The notes beneath the pieces are model-generated. The model searched no databases. It saw nothing but the letters and a program-made list of their open reading frames with translations, and was not told the DNA's origin. From assembly GCA_021784715.1 (NCBI GenBank), contig JAJYHP010000088.1, positions 1 through 14,281 on the forward strand: a stretch of 14,281 bases of DNA, read 5' to 3'. The stretch's first letter is position 1, and each line of letters opens with the position of its first letter. The stretch comes from a bacterium (GTDB lineage Bacteria; Eremiobacterota; Eremiobacteria; Baltobacterales; Baltobacteraceae). The position numbers and the translations under genes were made by a program. This document shows positions 7,716 through 14,281 of this stretch, piece by piece.

Positions 7716-8895
7716 GGCGGCTATCGTCTCGGTCGCTCGGACGCCGATCGGGCGTGCGTTTCGCGGCGCATTCAATCAGACGCCGGGGGCGTCGCTCGCA
7801 GGTTTTGTCGCGCGCGAAGCGATCGCTCGCGCAAAGGTCGATCCGGCGGAGATCGCGGAAGTCATCGTCGGTGCGGGCATGCCCGAAGGCGCGACGGGAA
7901 ACAACATCGGGCGCACGACCGCGCTTCGCGCCGGTTGTCCGGTGAGCGTGCCGGGATCGACCGTGAGTCGCTACTGTGCATCCGGTCTCGATGCCGTCGT
8001 TAGTGCAGCTCGGCGAATCATCGTCGAAGGCGAGGAGATCGTTCTCGCCGCAGGCGTCGAATCGGTTTCGATGGTGCAGAACGAACTGAATATGAAGTTC
8101 TACACCGAGGAATGGCTGCTCCGGCACACGCCCGATATCTATATGCCGATGCTCTACACCGCCGACAACGTGGCCAAGAAATACAAAGTCTCGCGCGAAG
8201 CGCAGGACGAATATGCGTTCTCAAGCCAGCAGCGCACCGCTGCGGCGCAAGCGGCCGGCAAGTTCGATGACGAGATCGTCGCCATGGAAACGTGGATGGC
8301 GGTCGCCGACAAAGAGACCGGCAACGTCACCGAAAAGAAGATCAAACTCGCAAAAGATGAGGGGAATCGCCCCGATACGACGCTCGAAGGGCTCTCGTCG
8401 TTGAAGGGCGCCGTTCCGGGAATCAAAGAAACCTCGATTACCGCCGGCAATTCATCGCAACTCTCCGACGGCGCGGCGGCTTTGATGTTGATGGATGCGC
8501 AGACCGCATCCAAACGTGGGCTGACGCCGTTGGGTTTCTATCGTGGCTTTGCAGTCGCGGGTTGCGAGCCGGGAGAGATGGGCATCGGCCCGGTCTATGC
8601 GGTTCCCAAACTCCTGAAGGCGCATGGACTCACGGTCGACGATATCGGCCTCTGGGAACTCAACGAGGCGTTTGCGGTGCAGACCGTTTATTGCCGCGAT
8701 CGATTGGGGATCCCACAGGAGCGATTCAATGTCAGCGGCGGCGCGATCTCGATCGGCCACCCGTATGGAATGAGCGGCGCACGGATGACCATGCATGCGC
8801 TCATCGAAGGCAAGCGTCGCGGTGCGAAGTATGTCGTCGTAACGATGTGCGTCGGCGGCGGCATGGGGGCGGCGGGACTCTTCGAAGTCGCGTAA
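7708..8895 (+). CDS. fadA: Thiolase (acetyl-CoA C-acyltransferase)
   Basis: The product has 395 residues, normal for the family. It cleaves 3-ketoacyl-CoA with CoA to release acetyl-CoA, the last beta-oxidation step. All active-site elements are present: Cys90 in [12 protein letters not shown], the NEAF loop (Asn319), His351 in [17 protein letters not shown], and Cys381 in [11 protein letters not shown]. The loop around His351 reads [10 protein letters not shown] where most thiolases have ALGHPLGASG, marking a subgroup rather than a defect. The start overlaps the preceding gene by 8 bases and has a strong AAGGAG at 7693-7698, which confirms it. By analogy with FadA it would be the beta subunit paired with the bifunctional enzyme. 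A biosynthetic acetoacetyl-CoA thiolase is the alternative, but the operon argues for degradation. Confidence 0.92.
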   Translation: MREAAIVSVARTPIGRAFRGAFNQTPGASLAGFVAREAIARAKVDPAEIAEVIVGAGMPEGATGNNIGRTTALRAGCPVSVPGSTVSRYCASGLDAVVSAARRIIVEGEEIVLAAGVESVSMVQNELNMKFYTEEWLLRHTPDIYMPMLYTADNVAKKYKVSREAQDEYAFSSQQRTAAAQAAGKFDDEIVAMETWMAVADKETGNVTEKKIKLAKDEGNRPDTTLEGLSSLKGAVPGIKETSITAGNSSQLSDGAAALMLMDAQTASKRGLTPLGFYRGFAVAGCEPGEMGIGPVYAVPKLLKAHGLTVDDIGLWELNEAFAVQTVYCRDRLGIPQERFNVSGGAISIGHPYGMSGARMTMHALIEGKRRGAKYVVVTMCVGGGMGAAGLFEVA

Positions 8896-8917
8896 CGCAA
8901 GCGCTCTCCGCCATATC

Positions 8918-8953
8918 AGCGAGCGGTGCCGTTACGGCATCGCTCGCTTTTTT
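8918..8953 (+). terminator. Rho-independent terminator of the padR-fad operon
   Basis: A 13-base-pair stem (8918-8930 with 8936-8948, one G-U pair) encloses a 5-base loop GTTAC. A run of six T overlaps its end (8948-8953). It lies 22 bases after the thiolase stop. There is no T-run on the other strand, so it acts in the + direction only. Confidence 0.93.
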
Positions 8954-8998
8954 CGAAGCGCCGGCAGAAGCGGACGAGGCCTCGCACTCGGACCGAGC

Positions 8999-9003
8999 GA
9001 AGG
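8999..9003 (+). promoter_or_regulatory. Ribosome binding site deciding the start at 9012
   Basis: GAAGG stands 8 bases before the ATG at 9012. It selects that start over the long upstream open frame (back to 8562), which runs through the thiolase gene and the terminator. Confidence 0.55.
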
Positions 9004-9011
9004 CGAGCTCC

Positions 9012-10034
9012 ATGTTTTGCACCGCTCCTGCCTGTGCGACGGCGTACGCACCGCGAACGCCCTCCACCGTGACGACGGCGAGGGGAGTTCGGGTTCGCTT
9101 CGTGGTCGCAGCATATGCCTCGTCTCGGCGCTTGGCCGAGGCGCCGCTCCCTACCGTAACGATGCCGCCGTGCGTGCATCTCGGCCCCGACGCCGCGACC
9201 GTCTATCGCGGACCGCGCAGCACGGGTTCCCGGCGGGTATCGATCGACGCGATGGTTCTGGGGAACCGGCTGCTGAGAAATATCGCCGTGGACGTTGCGT
9301 ACGCAGGCTCGAGCGCGCGCATCCACTTAGGCCTCGGGCAGCGAATCGAGCCGGGAACGATGGCTGCCGGGGCGACGATGACGGCCGGGACCTACGATCC
9401 TCGCACGAACACGATCGGATGGTTTCCCGGCTACATCGACTACGGCGTCGATCATGCCGGGCAGAGTGCGGTGCAGATGCTCTTTCATGAGTTCGATCAC
9501 GCGTGGTATTCCGAGACGACGGCGAGCTCGCGAGCGGTCTCGCCGACGATGTCGGCGGTGATCGGGGCGGTCACCTATCGTTGGACGCTCTATCGTCGCG
9601 TGCGCGGGAAGGATAAGCTCAATACCATCGGTTGGAACGGGTATCAACACATGCTTATCCACGACGATCTCGTCGCAAATTTCGGCAGCGATAAAACCGG
9701 AGCCCTCTACGAAGCGCTCGAAGGGGCGGACGATCCGCCCGCATATATCGGTGAAATCGCGCGTCGCTTCGCCGATATCCGCCCGTGGTTTCCCGTCGGG
9801 TCGCTCCTTCAAAAGGCGCGCCCGGCCGCTCCGCCGTTGCGCGGTGACGCTTCGTGTTTTGCGATGCCGCGTCCGAAACACCGAGCGCGCGAAAATCTGT
9901 TACCGCAACTTCCGTCGGTCGATGCTCGTGCTCGGGACACTAGGGATCGGGAGAGGATGCGCGGCGGCGCGCTTCGAGCACCGGATTCTCCGCTCGGATC
10001 CGCGCAGTTAAAGCGATTGCATCGAGCACGGTAA
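9012..10034 (+). CDS. Uncharacterised protein with HEFDH zinc-metallopeptidase-like motif
   Basis: The product has 340 residues from the chosen ATG. I recognise no family, but residues 151-167 contain a hydrophobic helix ending in HEFDH (MLFHEFDHAWY; His159, Glu160, His163). This is the HExxH zinc site of many metallopeptidases, followed by Trp-Tyr. Before it comes a beta-rich stretch (RIHLGLGQRIEPG, TYDPRTNTIGWFPGYIDYG). After it is a helical region with Glu and His candidates for a third ligand (Glu168, His217, Glu234, Glu237). None can be chosen by eye. No signal peptide is clear. The tail after about residue 280 becomes Arg-rich with unusual codons and overlaps the convergent methyltransferase gene by 95 bases, so the true end may be earlier or a frameshift may exist. 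It follows the fad terminator and so has its own transcription. It might be only an inactive or structural HExxH protein. Confidence 0.6.
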   Translation: MFCTAPACATAYAPRTPSTVTTARGVRVRFVVAAYASSRRLAEAPLPTVTMPPCVHLGPDAATVYRGPRSTGSRRVSIDAMVLGNRLLRNIAVDVAYAGSSARIHLGLGQRIEPGTMAAGATMTAGTYDPRTNTIGWFPGYIDYGVDHAGQSAVQMLFHEFDHAWYSETTASSRAVSPTMSAVIGAVTYRWTLYRRVRGKDKLNTIGWNGYQHMLIHDDLVANFGSDKTGALYEALEGADDPPAYIGEIARRFADIRPWFPVGSLLQKARPAAPPLRGDASCFAMPRPKHRARENLLPQLPSVDARARDTRDRERMRGGALRAPDSPLGSAQLKRLHRAR

Positions 10035-10455
10035 AGAGCGCGGCGATCTGCCAGGCTCCGAAAACAAGTGGAACGATGGCGATCTCGCACGCGACGATAG
10101 CGTAGTTGGGATGGCGCAGGTAGCGGTAGGGTCCGCGCGCGACGAGCGGACGCCCCGGGAACGTAATGATGCGCGTCGTCCAGTAGGGGCCCAACGATGC
10201 GATGCTCCAGATCCGTGCGAGTTGCAGCGCGGCGTAGGCTCCGAGCCACCAGAAGTTCGGTTCGGCGCTGCGCGGTATGAAGAGCAACATCGCGGCGAGC
10301 CAGGCGGCATGAAGCGCGACGATCCACGGGTACTGGTACGCGGCAATCTCGATGGCGCCCGAGGCGAGCGCGCGGCGCGTGTTCGCGCGCGCGTAGAGGA
10401 GCTCCGCGCATCGTTGTGCGGCGACGAAAAGGAGCGTCCCGTAGAGCCAGTTCAT
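9940..10455 (-). CDS. Isoprenylcysteine carboxyl methyltransferase (ICMT)-family membrane methyltransferase, BpsB-like
   Basis: The product has 171 residues, close to B. subtilis BpsB (YpbQ). It is an integral membrane protein with about four or five hydrophobic segments (WLYGTLLFVAAQ, VALHAAWLAAMLLFI, FWWLGAYAALQLARI, AIVACEIAIVPLVFG, IAALFTVLDAIALT). The ICMT-type S-adenosylmethionine site is visible in VARGPYRYLRHPNY (about residues 105-118) and RIRAENPVL near the end. Its start overlaps the polyketide synthase stop as ATGA. In Bacillus, the ICMT-family enzyme next to a type III polyketide synthase O-methylates the alkylpyrone or alkylresorcinol product. I infer the same here: methylation of a lipidic polyketide at the inner membrane. 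It is not expected to methylate prenylated proteins. Its normal length supports the stop at 9940 despite the overlapping + strand frame. Confidence 0.85.
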   Translation of the reverse strand: MNWLYGTLLFVAAQRCAELLYARANTRRALASGAIEIAAYQYPWIVALHAAWLAAMLLFIPRSAEPNFWWLGAYAALQLARIWSIASLGPYWTTRIITFPGRPLVARGPYRYLRHPNYAIVACEIAIVPLVFGAWQIAALFTVLDAIALTARIRAENPVLEARRRASSPDP

Positions 10456-11504
10456 CGTTCCAATGTCAGAAATGCGGCGGTAAATCCGGGGCCCATCGCG
10501 GTGAGAAGCGCGCGTCGGGCATCGGGCGACGCGAGCGCACCTTCGCGCAACGCACGCTCGAGGACGAAGAGCAGCGTTACGGAGGACATGTTTCCATAGT
10601 CGCGCAGGATCGCTCGCGAATCGTGGAGCGAGCCCGAAGAAACGCCGAAGACGCTCTCGAGCGCTTCGAGGACCTTCGTGCCGCCGGGGTGACTGAGGAA
10701 GGCATCGAAATCCGCGCGTTGCAGTTGTTGACGCGCGAGAAAATCATCGAGGATCGCACGCAGTTCGCGCGCGATCAGGGCGGGTATATCGCGGGAGAAG
10801 ATCGCTTGCAGGCCGTCGTCGGCGACATCCCAACCCATGATGTCGAGACTCTGCGTGAACGTATATTCTCCCGCCGCAACCAGGCGTGGCCCCGTACCCG
10901 ACGACGAGAGCACCGCTGCGGCCGCGCCGTCGCCGAAGAGCGCCGTTGCGACGATGTTGCTCTTCGTCATTTCGTTGCGCCGAAACCAGAGCGTGCAGCA
11001 TTCGACCGCGACGAAGAGCACGTTAGCGAACGAGCCGGAGCGTACGAGATCGGCGGCGCGAGCGAGGCCGAGCGCACCTCCGACGCAGCCGAGCCCGACG
11101 ATCGGCAACCGTGTCGTATGTCGACCGAACGGCAGTCGCTCCATCAGTAACGCTTCGAGCGAGGGCGTTGCAAGGCCGGTGGTCGAGACGCTGACGATCG
11201 CGTCGATTCGATCCGGGGGAAGCCCGGCACGTTCGAGCGCGCGAACGCTCGCTTCTTCGATGAGCGCGAGTGCATGCTCGCGGTAGATCGCGTTACGGTC
11301 GGCCCAACGATGCTCGTCGTAGTACCACTCGATGGGGATGCAGGAGTATCGGCGCTCGATCCCCGTGTTCGCAAAGACGGGAAGCAAGCGTGCGACCATC
11401 GCGGAGTCGCCGAACTGCGCGTGCACGCGTCGCTCGATATCCGTTTGTTCCAACCGATGCGGTGGTACGGCGGTAGCCACGGAGTTGAGGTGAACGGGAA
11501 TCAC
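10452..11504 (-). CDS. Type III polyketide synthase (chalcone/stilbene synthase superfamily)
   Basis: This 350-residue homodimeric-type enzyme extends an acyl-CoA starter with malonyl-CoA and cyclises the chain. The catalytic triad is complete: Cys140 in LPIVGLGCVGGALGLARA, His272 in DAFLSHPGGTKVLEA, and Asn305 in LRDYGNMSSVTLLFVLE. The C-terminal GPG loop is present (AMGPGFTAAF). The VSTTGLATPSLEALL and GLGC regions resemble bacterial alkylpyrone/alkylresorcinol synthases (BpsA, mycobacterial PKS11/PKS18) more than plant chalcone synthases. Long-chain acyl-CoA is therefore the likely starter. The start is GTG with a perfect AGGAGG 7 bases upstream. The downstream methyltransferase overlaps by ATGA. 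Product class (pyrone, resorcinol or other) cannot be read from sequence. It lies 104 bases after the receptor gene in the same direction. Confidence 0.93.
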   Translation of the reverse strand: MIPVHLNSVATAVPPHRLEQTDIERRVHAQFGDSAMVARLLPVFANTGIERRYSCIPIEWYYDEHRWADRNAIYREHALALIEEASVRALERAGLPPDRIDAIVSVSTTGLATPSLEALLMERLPFGRHTTRLPIVGLGCVGGALGLARAADLVRSGSFANVLFVAVECCTLWFRRNEMTKSNIVATALFGDGAAAAVLSSSGTGPRLVAAGEYTFTQSLDIMGWDVADDGLQAIFSRDIPALIARELRAILDDFLARQQLQRADFDAFLSHPGGTKVLEALESVFGVSSGSLHDSRAILRDYGNMSSVTLLFVLERALREGALASPDARRALLTAMGPGFTAAFLTLER

Positions 11505-11511
11505 GGCGTTG

Positions 11512-11517
11512 CCTCCT
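11512..11517 (-). promoter_or_regulatory. Strong ribosome binding site before the GTG start of the polyketide synthase
   Basis: Read on the - strand, AGGAGG stands 7 bases before GTG at 11504-11502. This supports a GTG start where no ATG is available nearby. Confidence 0.85.
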
Positions 11518-11532
11518 CGTCGGCTGCGTCGT

Positions 11533-11551
11533 GGTGCCTGAAAACGGCACC
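11533..11551. repeat. Small inverted repeat between receptor and polyketide synthase genes
   Basis: GGTGCC and GGCACC form 6-base arms around a 7-base AT-rich loop, 16 bases upstream of the polyketide synthase ribosome binding site. No T-run follows on either strand, so it is not a classical terminator. It could be an operator or a small leader hairpin. Confidence 0.3.
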
Positions 11552-11579
11552 GGTAACGCTCGCCCTGCGTGCATTGGCT

Positions 11580-11597
11580 CGAAACCCGCGAAACCCG
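11580..11597. repeat. Tandem 9-base direct repeat
   Basis: CGAAACCCG occurs twice back to back, just downstream of the receptor stop and upstream of the polyketide synthase. It may be a binding site or chance in short GC-rich DNA. Confidence 0.3.
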
Positions 11598-11608
11598 CTC
11601 CGACGGCG

Positions 11609-13918
11609 TTAGCGACGAATCGTAACGATCAACCGTAGGCCGAACGGGTCGGCGAAATAGCGATTGGTCGGAAGTGGTCCGTAGACCGGATTCCCGCCGT
11701 TCGTGCCGACGATACCGCGGTAGGGAACGCCGGCGCCGATGAGGCTGTACCGTCCGGCGATGGCATTGGTGAGGTTCGTCGCTGCGAGGGTGAGATCGAT
11801 ACCGTTAGGAAGCGTGCGCCCGAAGGCCGCATCGAGCATCGCAAACGGATCCTGGTTGTATGCATTATTGCTGCCCTGCGCGTATCCGTCGAGCACCGCG
11901 TGCCAGCCGTTGCGCGCCCAATCGATACCGAGCGATCCGCTTTGCTGGGGGATATTGAGGAACTGTTGATCGGCAACGAGACTGCCGCCGGAGGTGGGGT
12001 TGCTCACCGTCGCGGGAAGCGGCCCCGGATAGGCGATGTTGAGCCCGTAACGTGCGACGAGATCGAACGCTCCGAGACGACGGTGCATGCGAATCTCCGC
12101 GCCTTGATAGACGACGTTGCCGACGTTGATCGGATAGGAGGCGAGCGGTGGAACGCTCGCCGGGCAACTCGCACCGAGCGGGTAATAGGTTTCGATCGGA
12201 TCGCGTAAGTTCGTGCGGTAGAGCGCCACGTCGTAGCTATCGCCCGGTGCACCCACGTGCGAATACCCGAGTTCGTATTCGGTTGCATGCTCGGGTTGTT
12301 CGGCGGGGTTTCCTTGTCCCGTTGCCACGCAGTTGGCGTCGATCGGCAGATCGGCGACGGGAAAGAGGTAGCGCTCGATCAACAACGGGGCGCGAAAGCC
12401 CGTGCCGACCGCGGCGCGAACGGCATCGTGCGGGCCGAGGTTGAACGCGGCACCGATCCGTCCGTCGAGGCTCGAGCCGAAGCTCGAGTAATGCGTCAAG
12501 AAAACACCGCCCTGCAAGCGCAAGCGCGCGCTGAGTCGGTCACTTTCGCGCACGAAACCGGAGAGGATCTGCTGTTGTAAGGTGCCGTTCACTCCCGTAG
12601 CGCGAAAAGATTCGCCGCTCGCGTAACCGCCGACGGCGAAATCGCTGCGGTTACGGGGGAGTTCCCAACTCAAGTTGAGGGTCGACCGCCGGTCGTAGTG
12701 GGTGAGATCGTACGGAGAGATTCCGCCGCCCTGTAAGGCGAGGTCGTTATCCGAGGTGCTCCCATCGACGAGCAGCGAACCCTTGCCGAGCGCGGTGCGC
12801 GCACGAAGATCGTACGCGCGGATATGCTGCGCGATGTTCGATGCACCCGGGCCGATAAAGTATGCGCCCGGCCCTTGCTGCGTCGCGATCGCCGGGGCGT
12901 TATCGGCGGCGCTCATGTCACGCGTATCGGCCATCGTAAAGAGGCGGAAGGCGATATCGCTCTCCGGATTGATGGAGTAACGGAAATTCACCAGACCTGA
13001 GCGCTCGAGAATATGCGAACCGAGCTGCTGTGCTTGCGCTCCGAGACACGGCTGCGGTTTCGAGGGGTTGTAACCGCCGGTGCAGAGGGTGACCCCTTGG
13101 TTGGCGGTGCCGATCTCGCTCTGCGTGTCGAGCGCTGCGGCATAGCCGAGTTTTCCATGCGTTCCGGTCGTGTTGTACCACACCTCGTTTCTTCCGAACG
13201 AACCCGTCGAGAGCGAGAATGCGCTGTGCGGCGCTAGCGTCGGGTGCAGCGAGATGAGGTTGACGGCGCCGCCGATCGTGTTGCTTCCCTCGCGACTGAA
13301 CGGGCCGAGCCCTTCGCTAATTTCGATGTTTGAAAATGCGGCGACCGGGAAGCGGGAGAGATCGACATCGCCGGTGTTGCCGTCGTTGAGCAGTTGGCCG
13401 TCGAGCGTGACGAGCGTCTCCGAGGGATCGGGTCCGCGCAGAGCTACCGTCGCATAGGCCGTCGACGATCCGCCGTTCGGTCGCGCGATCGTAATCGACG
13501 GGATGCTCTCAAGCGCACCGATAACGTGCGAGATTCCCGCGCGCTCCATCTCGGCGCGCGAGATCGAGATATGCGGCGTCGCCGTGCGGACGGGTCGATC
13601 CGCTCCATTCACGCGCACTGTAGCGATCACGTGGAGCTGTGCGGAATCGAGCGGCTGCAGCGCGATTTCGATGCGCTCGCCGGCTCGGGGCATTATCGGT
13701 CCCAGGCGCGCGCTTGCGAAACCGCGGCGGGCGACATCGACGAGATAGCTCGCGCGGGCAACCTTCAGGCTCGCAAGGCCGCGATCGTTGGAATGTGCGA
13801 TGACGCGGTGACGATCCGCGAGATCGGTCATCACGATGCGCGCATCGGCGAGCGGCGCTCCGGATGCAGCGCGAACGTGGATGGCGATCAAGCAGCAGAG
13901 CACGGCGTGAATCGGCAT
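11609..13918 (-). CDS. TonB-dependent outer-membrane receptor with N-terminal carboxypeptidase-regulatory-like domain
   Basis: The product has 769 residues from the ATG at 13918. That start gives a signal-like MPIHAVLCCLIAIHVRAASG and sits 7 bases after the ettA stop, with AGGAG overlapping it; the longer frame to 14077 runs inside ettA and is rejected. Residues about 20-90 resemble a carboxypeptidase-regulatory beta-sandwich (VDVARRGFASA). The plug is about 110-225 (ETLVTLDGQLLNDG, FSNIEISEGLGPFSREGSN, GGAVNLI). The rest is a 22-strand-type barrel. It would import a scarce ligand, driven by TonB/ExbBD. Cysteine pairs in barrel loops (CTGGYNPSKPQPC; NCVATG and GASCPAS) may form external disulfides. 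The last strand ends LRLIVTIRR, without the terminal aromatic residue usual for outer-membrane barrels. The substrate is unknown; siderophore, cobalamin and sugar receptors share this layout. Confidence 0.9.
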   Translation of the reverse strand: MPIHAVLCCLIAIHVRAASGAPLADARIVMTDLADRHRVIAHSNDRGLASLKVARASYLVDVARRGFASARLGPIMPRAGERIEIALQPLDSAQLHVIATVRVNGADRPVRTATPHISISRAEMERAGISHVIGALESIPSITIARPNGGSSTAYATVALRGPDPSETLVTLDGQLLNDGNTGDVDLSRFPVAAFSNIEISEGLGPFSREGSNTIGGAVNLISLHPTLAPHSAFSLSTGSFGRNEVWYNTTGTHGKLGYAAALDTQSEIGTANQGVTLCTGGYNPSKPQPCLGAQAQQLGSHILERSGLVNFRYSINPESDIAFRLFTMADTRDMSAADNAPAIATQQGPGAYFIGPGASNIAQHIRAYDLRARTALGKGSLLVDGSTSDNDLALQGGGISPYDLTHYDRRSTLNLSWELPRNRSDFAVGGYASGESFRATGVNGTLQQQILSGFVRESDRLSARLRLQGGVFLTHYSSFGSSLDGRIGAAFNLGPHDAVRAAVGTGFRAPLLIERYLFPVADLPIDANCVATGQGNPAEQPEHATEYELGYSHVGAPGDSYDVALYRTNLRDPIETYYPLGASCPASVPPLASYPINVGNVVYQGAEIRMHRRLGAFDLVARYGLNIAYPGPLPATVSNPTSGGSLVADQQFLNIPQQSGSLGIDWARNGWHAVLDGYAQGSNNAYNQDPFAMLDAAFGRTLPNGIDLTLAATNLTNAIAGRYSLIGAGVPYRGIVGTNGGNPVYGPLPTNRYFADPFGLRLIVTIRR

Positions 13919-13922
13919 AGAG

Positions 13923-13927
13923 CTCCT
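13923..13927 (-). promoter_or_regulatory. Ribosome binding site of the receptor gene, overlapping the ettA stop
   Basis: Read on the - strand, TAGGAG combines the ettA stop codon TAG with an AGGAG site, 4 bases before the receptor ATG. Spacing is short, but the arrangement fits coupled translation and supports the 13918 start. Confidence 0.55.
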
Positions 13928-14281
13928 AGAGATGAACGAGCGGGCGATAGCGCACGCGTTTCGGGCGTGCCGCCTCTTCGCCGAGTCGACGCACTTTATC
14001 TGCTTCGTACTCGTGATAATTGCCGGTAAAGAAAGCAACCGTACTCTCGCCTTCGAAGGCGAGAATATGCGTCGCAATGCGATCGAGGAACCAGCGGTCG
14101 TGACTGACGACGAGCGCGGTGCCGCCGAATTCCAAAAGGGCCTCTTCGAGTGCTCGGAGCGTCTCGACGTCGAGATCGTTCGAAGGCTCGTCGAGCAGCA
14201 AGACGTTCGCTCCCGATAGCAGCGCTTTCGCGAGGTGCAAACGACCGCGCTCGCCGCCGGAAAGGACGCCGACTTTTTTCT
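13926..14281 (-). CDS. ettA: Energy-dependent translational throttle protein EttA, C-terminal part
   Basis: This is the end of an ABC-F protein cut by the right edge; about 117 residues are visible and the frame is open to the window end. It holds the second ABC signature ([16 protein letters not shown]), Walker B ([13 protein letters not shown]) and the H-loop ([20 protein letters not shown]). The EttA-type tail follows ([20 protein letters not shown], ending KRVRYRPL). The [14 protein letters not shown] stretch and the Lys/Arg-Tyr-Arg-Pro-Leu end are diagnostic of EttA among ABC-F proteins. EttA binds the ribosomal E site and couples the first peptide bond to the ATP/ADP ratio. The usual DEPTNDLD is DEPSNDLD, a conservative change. 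It reads into the receptor gene after 7 bases. A TTG at 14240 is internal, not the start. Confidence 0.93.
   Translation of the reverse strand, partial: KKVGVLSGGERGRLHLAKALLSGANVLLLDEPSNDLDVETLRALEEALLEFGGTALVVSHDRWFLDRIATHILAFEGESTVAFFTGNYHEYEADKVRRLGEEAARPKRVRYRPLVHL

Noticed and set aside
8562..9011. Upstream extension of the HEFDH gene to a start within the thiolase gene
   Set aside because: It would overlap the thiolase out of frame and cross the terminator; an ATG with GAAGG at the right distance exists at 9012.
10416..11150. 244-codon + strand open frame opposite the polyketide synthase
   Set aside because: Arg/Glu-rich antisense shadow of a gene whose catalytic triad is complete.
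13919..14077. Longer start of the TonB receptor inside ettA
   Set aside because: The added 53 residues are the antiparallel-free, out-of-frame reading of ettA and would bury the signal peptide; the ATG at 13918 gives a signal-like start.

Overview
The window is a GC-rich, densely coded bacterial chromosome segment with no RNA genes, mobile elements or CRISPR arrays that I can see. Several things point to a Gram-negative-type (diderm) cell: a TonB-dependent outer-membrane receptor, a lipobox lipoprotein, and the translation factor EttA. The mix of genes would fit a poorly cultured soil lineage such as Candidatus Eremiobacterota (WPS-2). That placement is an impression from gene content and codon style, not a result.

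Left part (1-3267). The window opens in the C-terminal ATPase domain of a sensor histidine kinase (+ strand). A secreted lipoprotein with an alpha/beta-hydrolase domain and a readable Ser-Asp-His triad follows. Convergent to it on the - strand are two overlapping, mutually related genes for START/SRPBCC-like proteins, preceded by a small hypothetical gene.

Centre (3338-8953). This is a compact + strand operon: a PadR-type repressor, an approximately 600-residue acyl-CoA dehydrogenase, a bifunctional enoyl-CoA hydratase/3-hydroxyacyl-CoA dehydrogenase, and a thiolase. Junctions are a 4-nt ATGA overlap, a 2-nt gap and an 8-nt overlap, and a strong intrinsic terminator closes the unit. Together the three enzymes cover all four chemical steps of a beta-oxidation turn. 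The acyl-CoA ligase and the electron-transfer flavoprotein are not in the window. An AT-rich palindrome just before the padR ribosome binding site is a candidate PadR operator.

Right part (9012-14281). A + strand gene of unknown family with an HEFDH zinc-protease-like motif faces a - strand series. Read in its own direction, that series is ettA (C-terminal part only), a TonB-dependent receptor, a type III polyketide synthase, and a membrane methyltransferase of the isoprenylcysteine carboxyl methyltransferase (ICMT) family. The last two overlap by ATGA and resemble the BpsA-BpsB pair of Bacillus subtilis, which makes and O-methylates alkylpyrones/alkylresorcinols from long-chain acyl-CoA. The fad operon and the polyketide synthase could therefore draw on the same acyl-CoA pool; that link is inference.

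No gene-free stretch exceeds about 125 bases once the small hypothetical gene at 2917-3267 is accepted. The gap 355-477 holds no promoter or terminator I can support.
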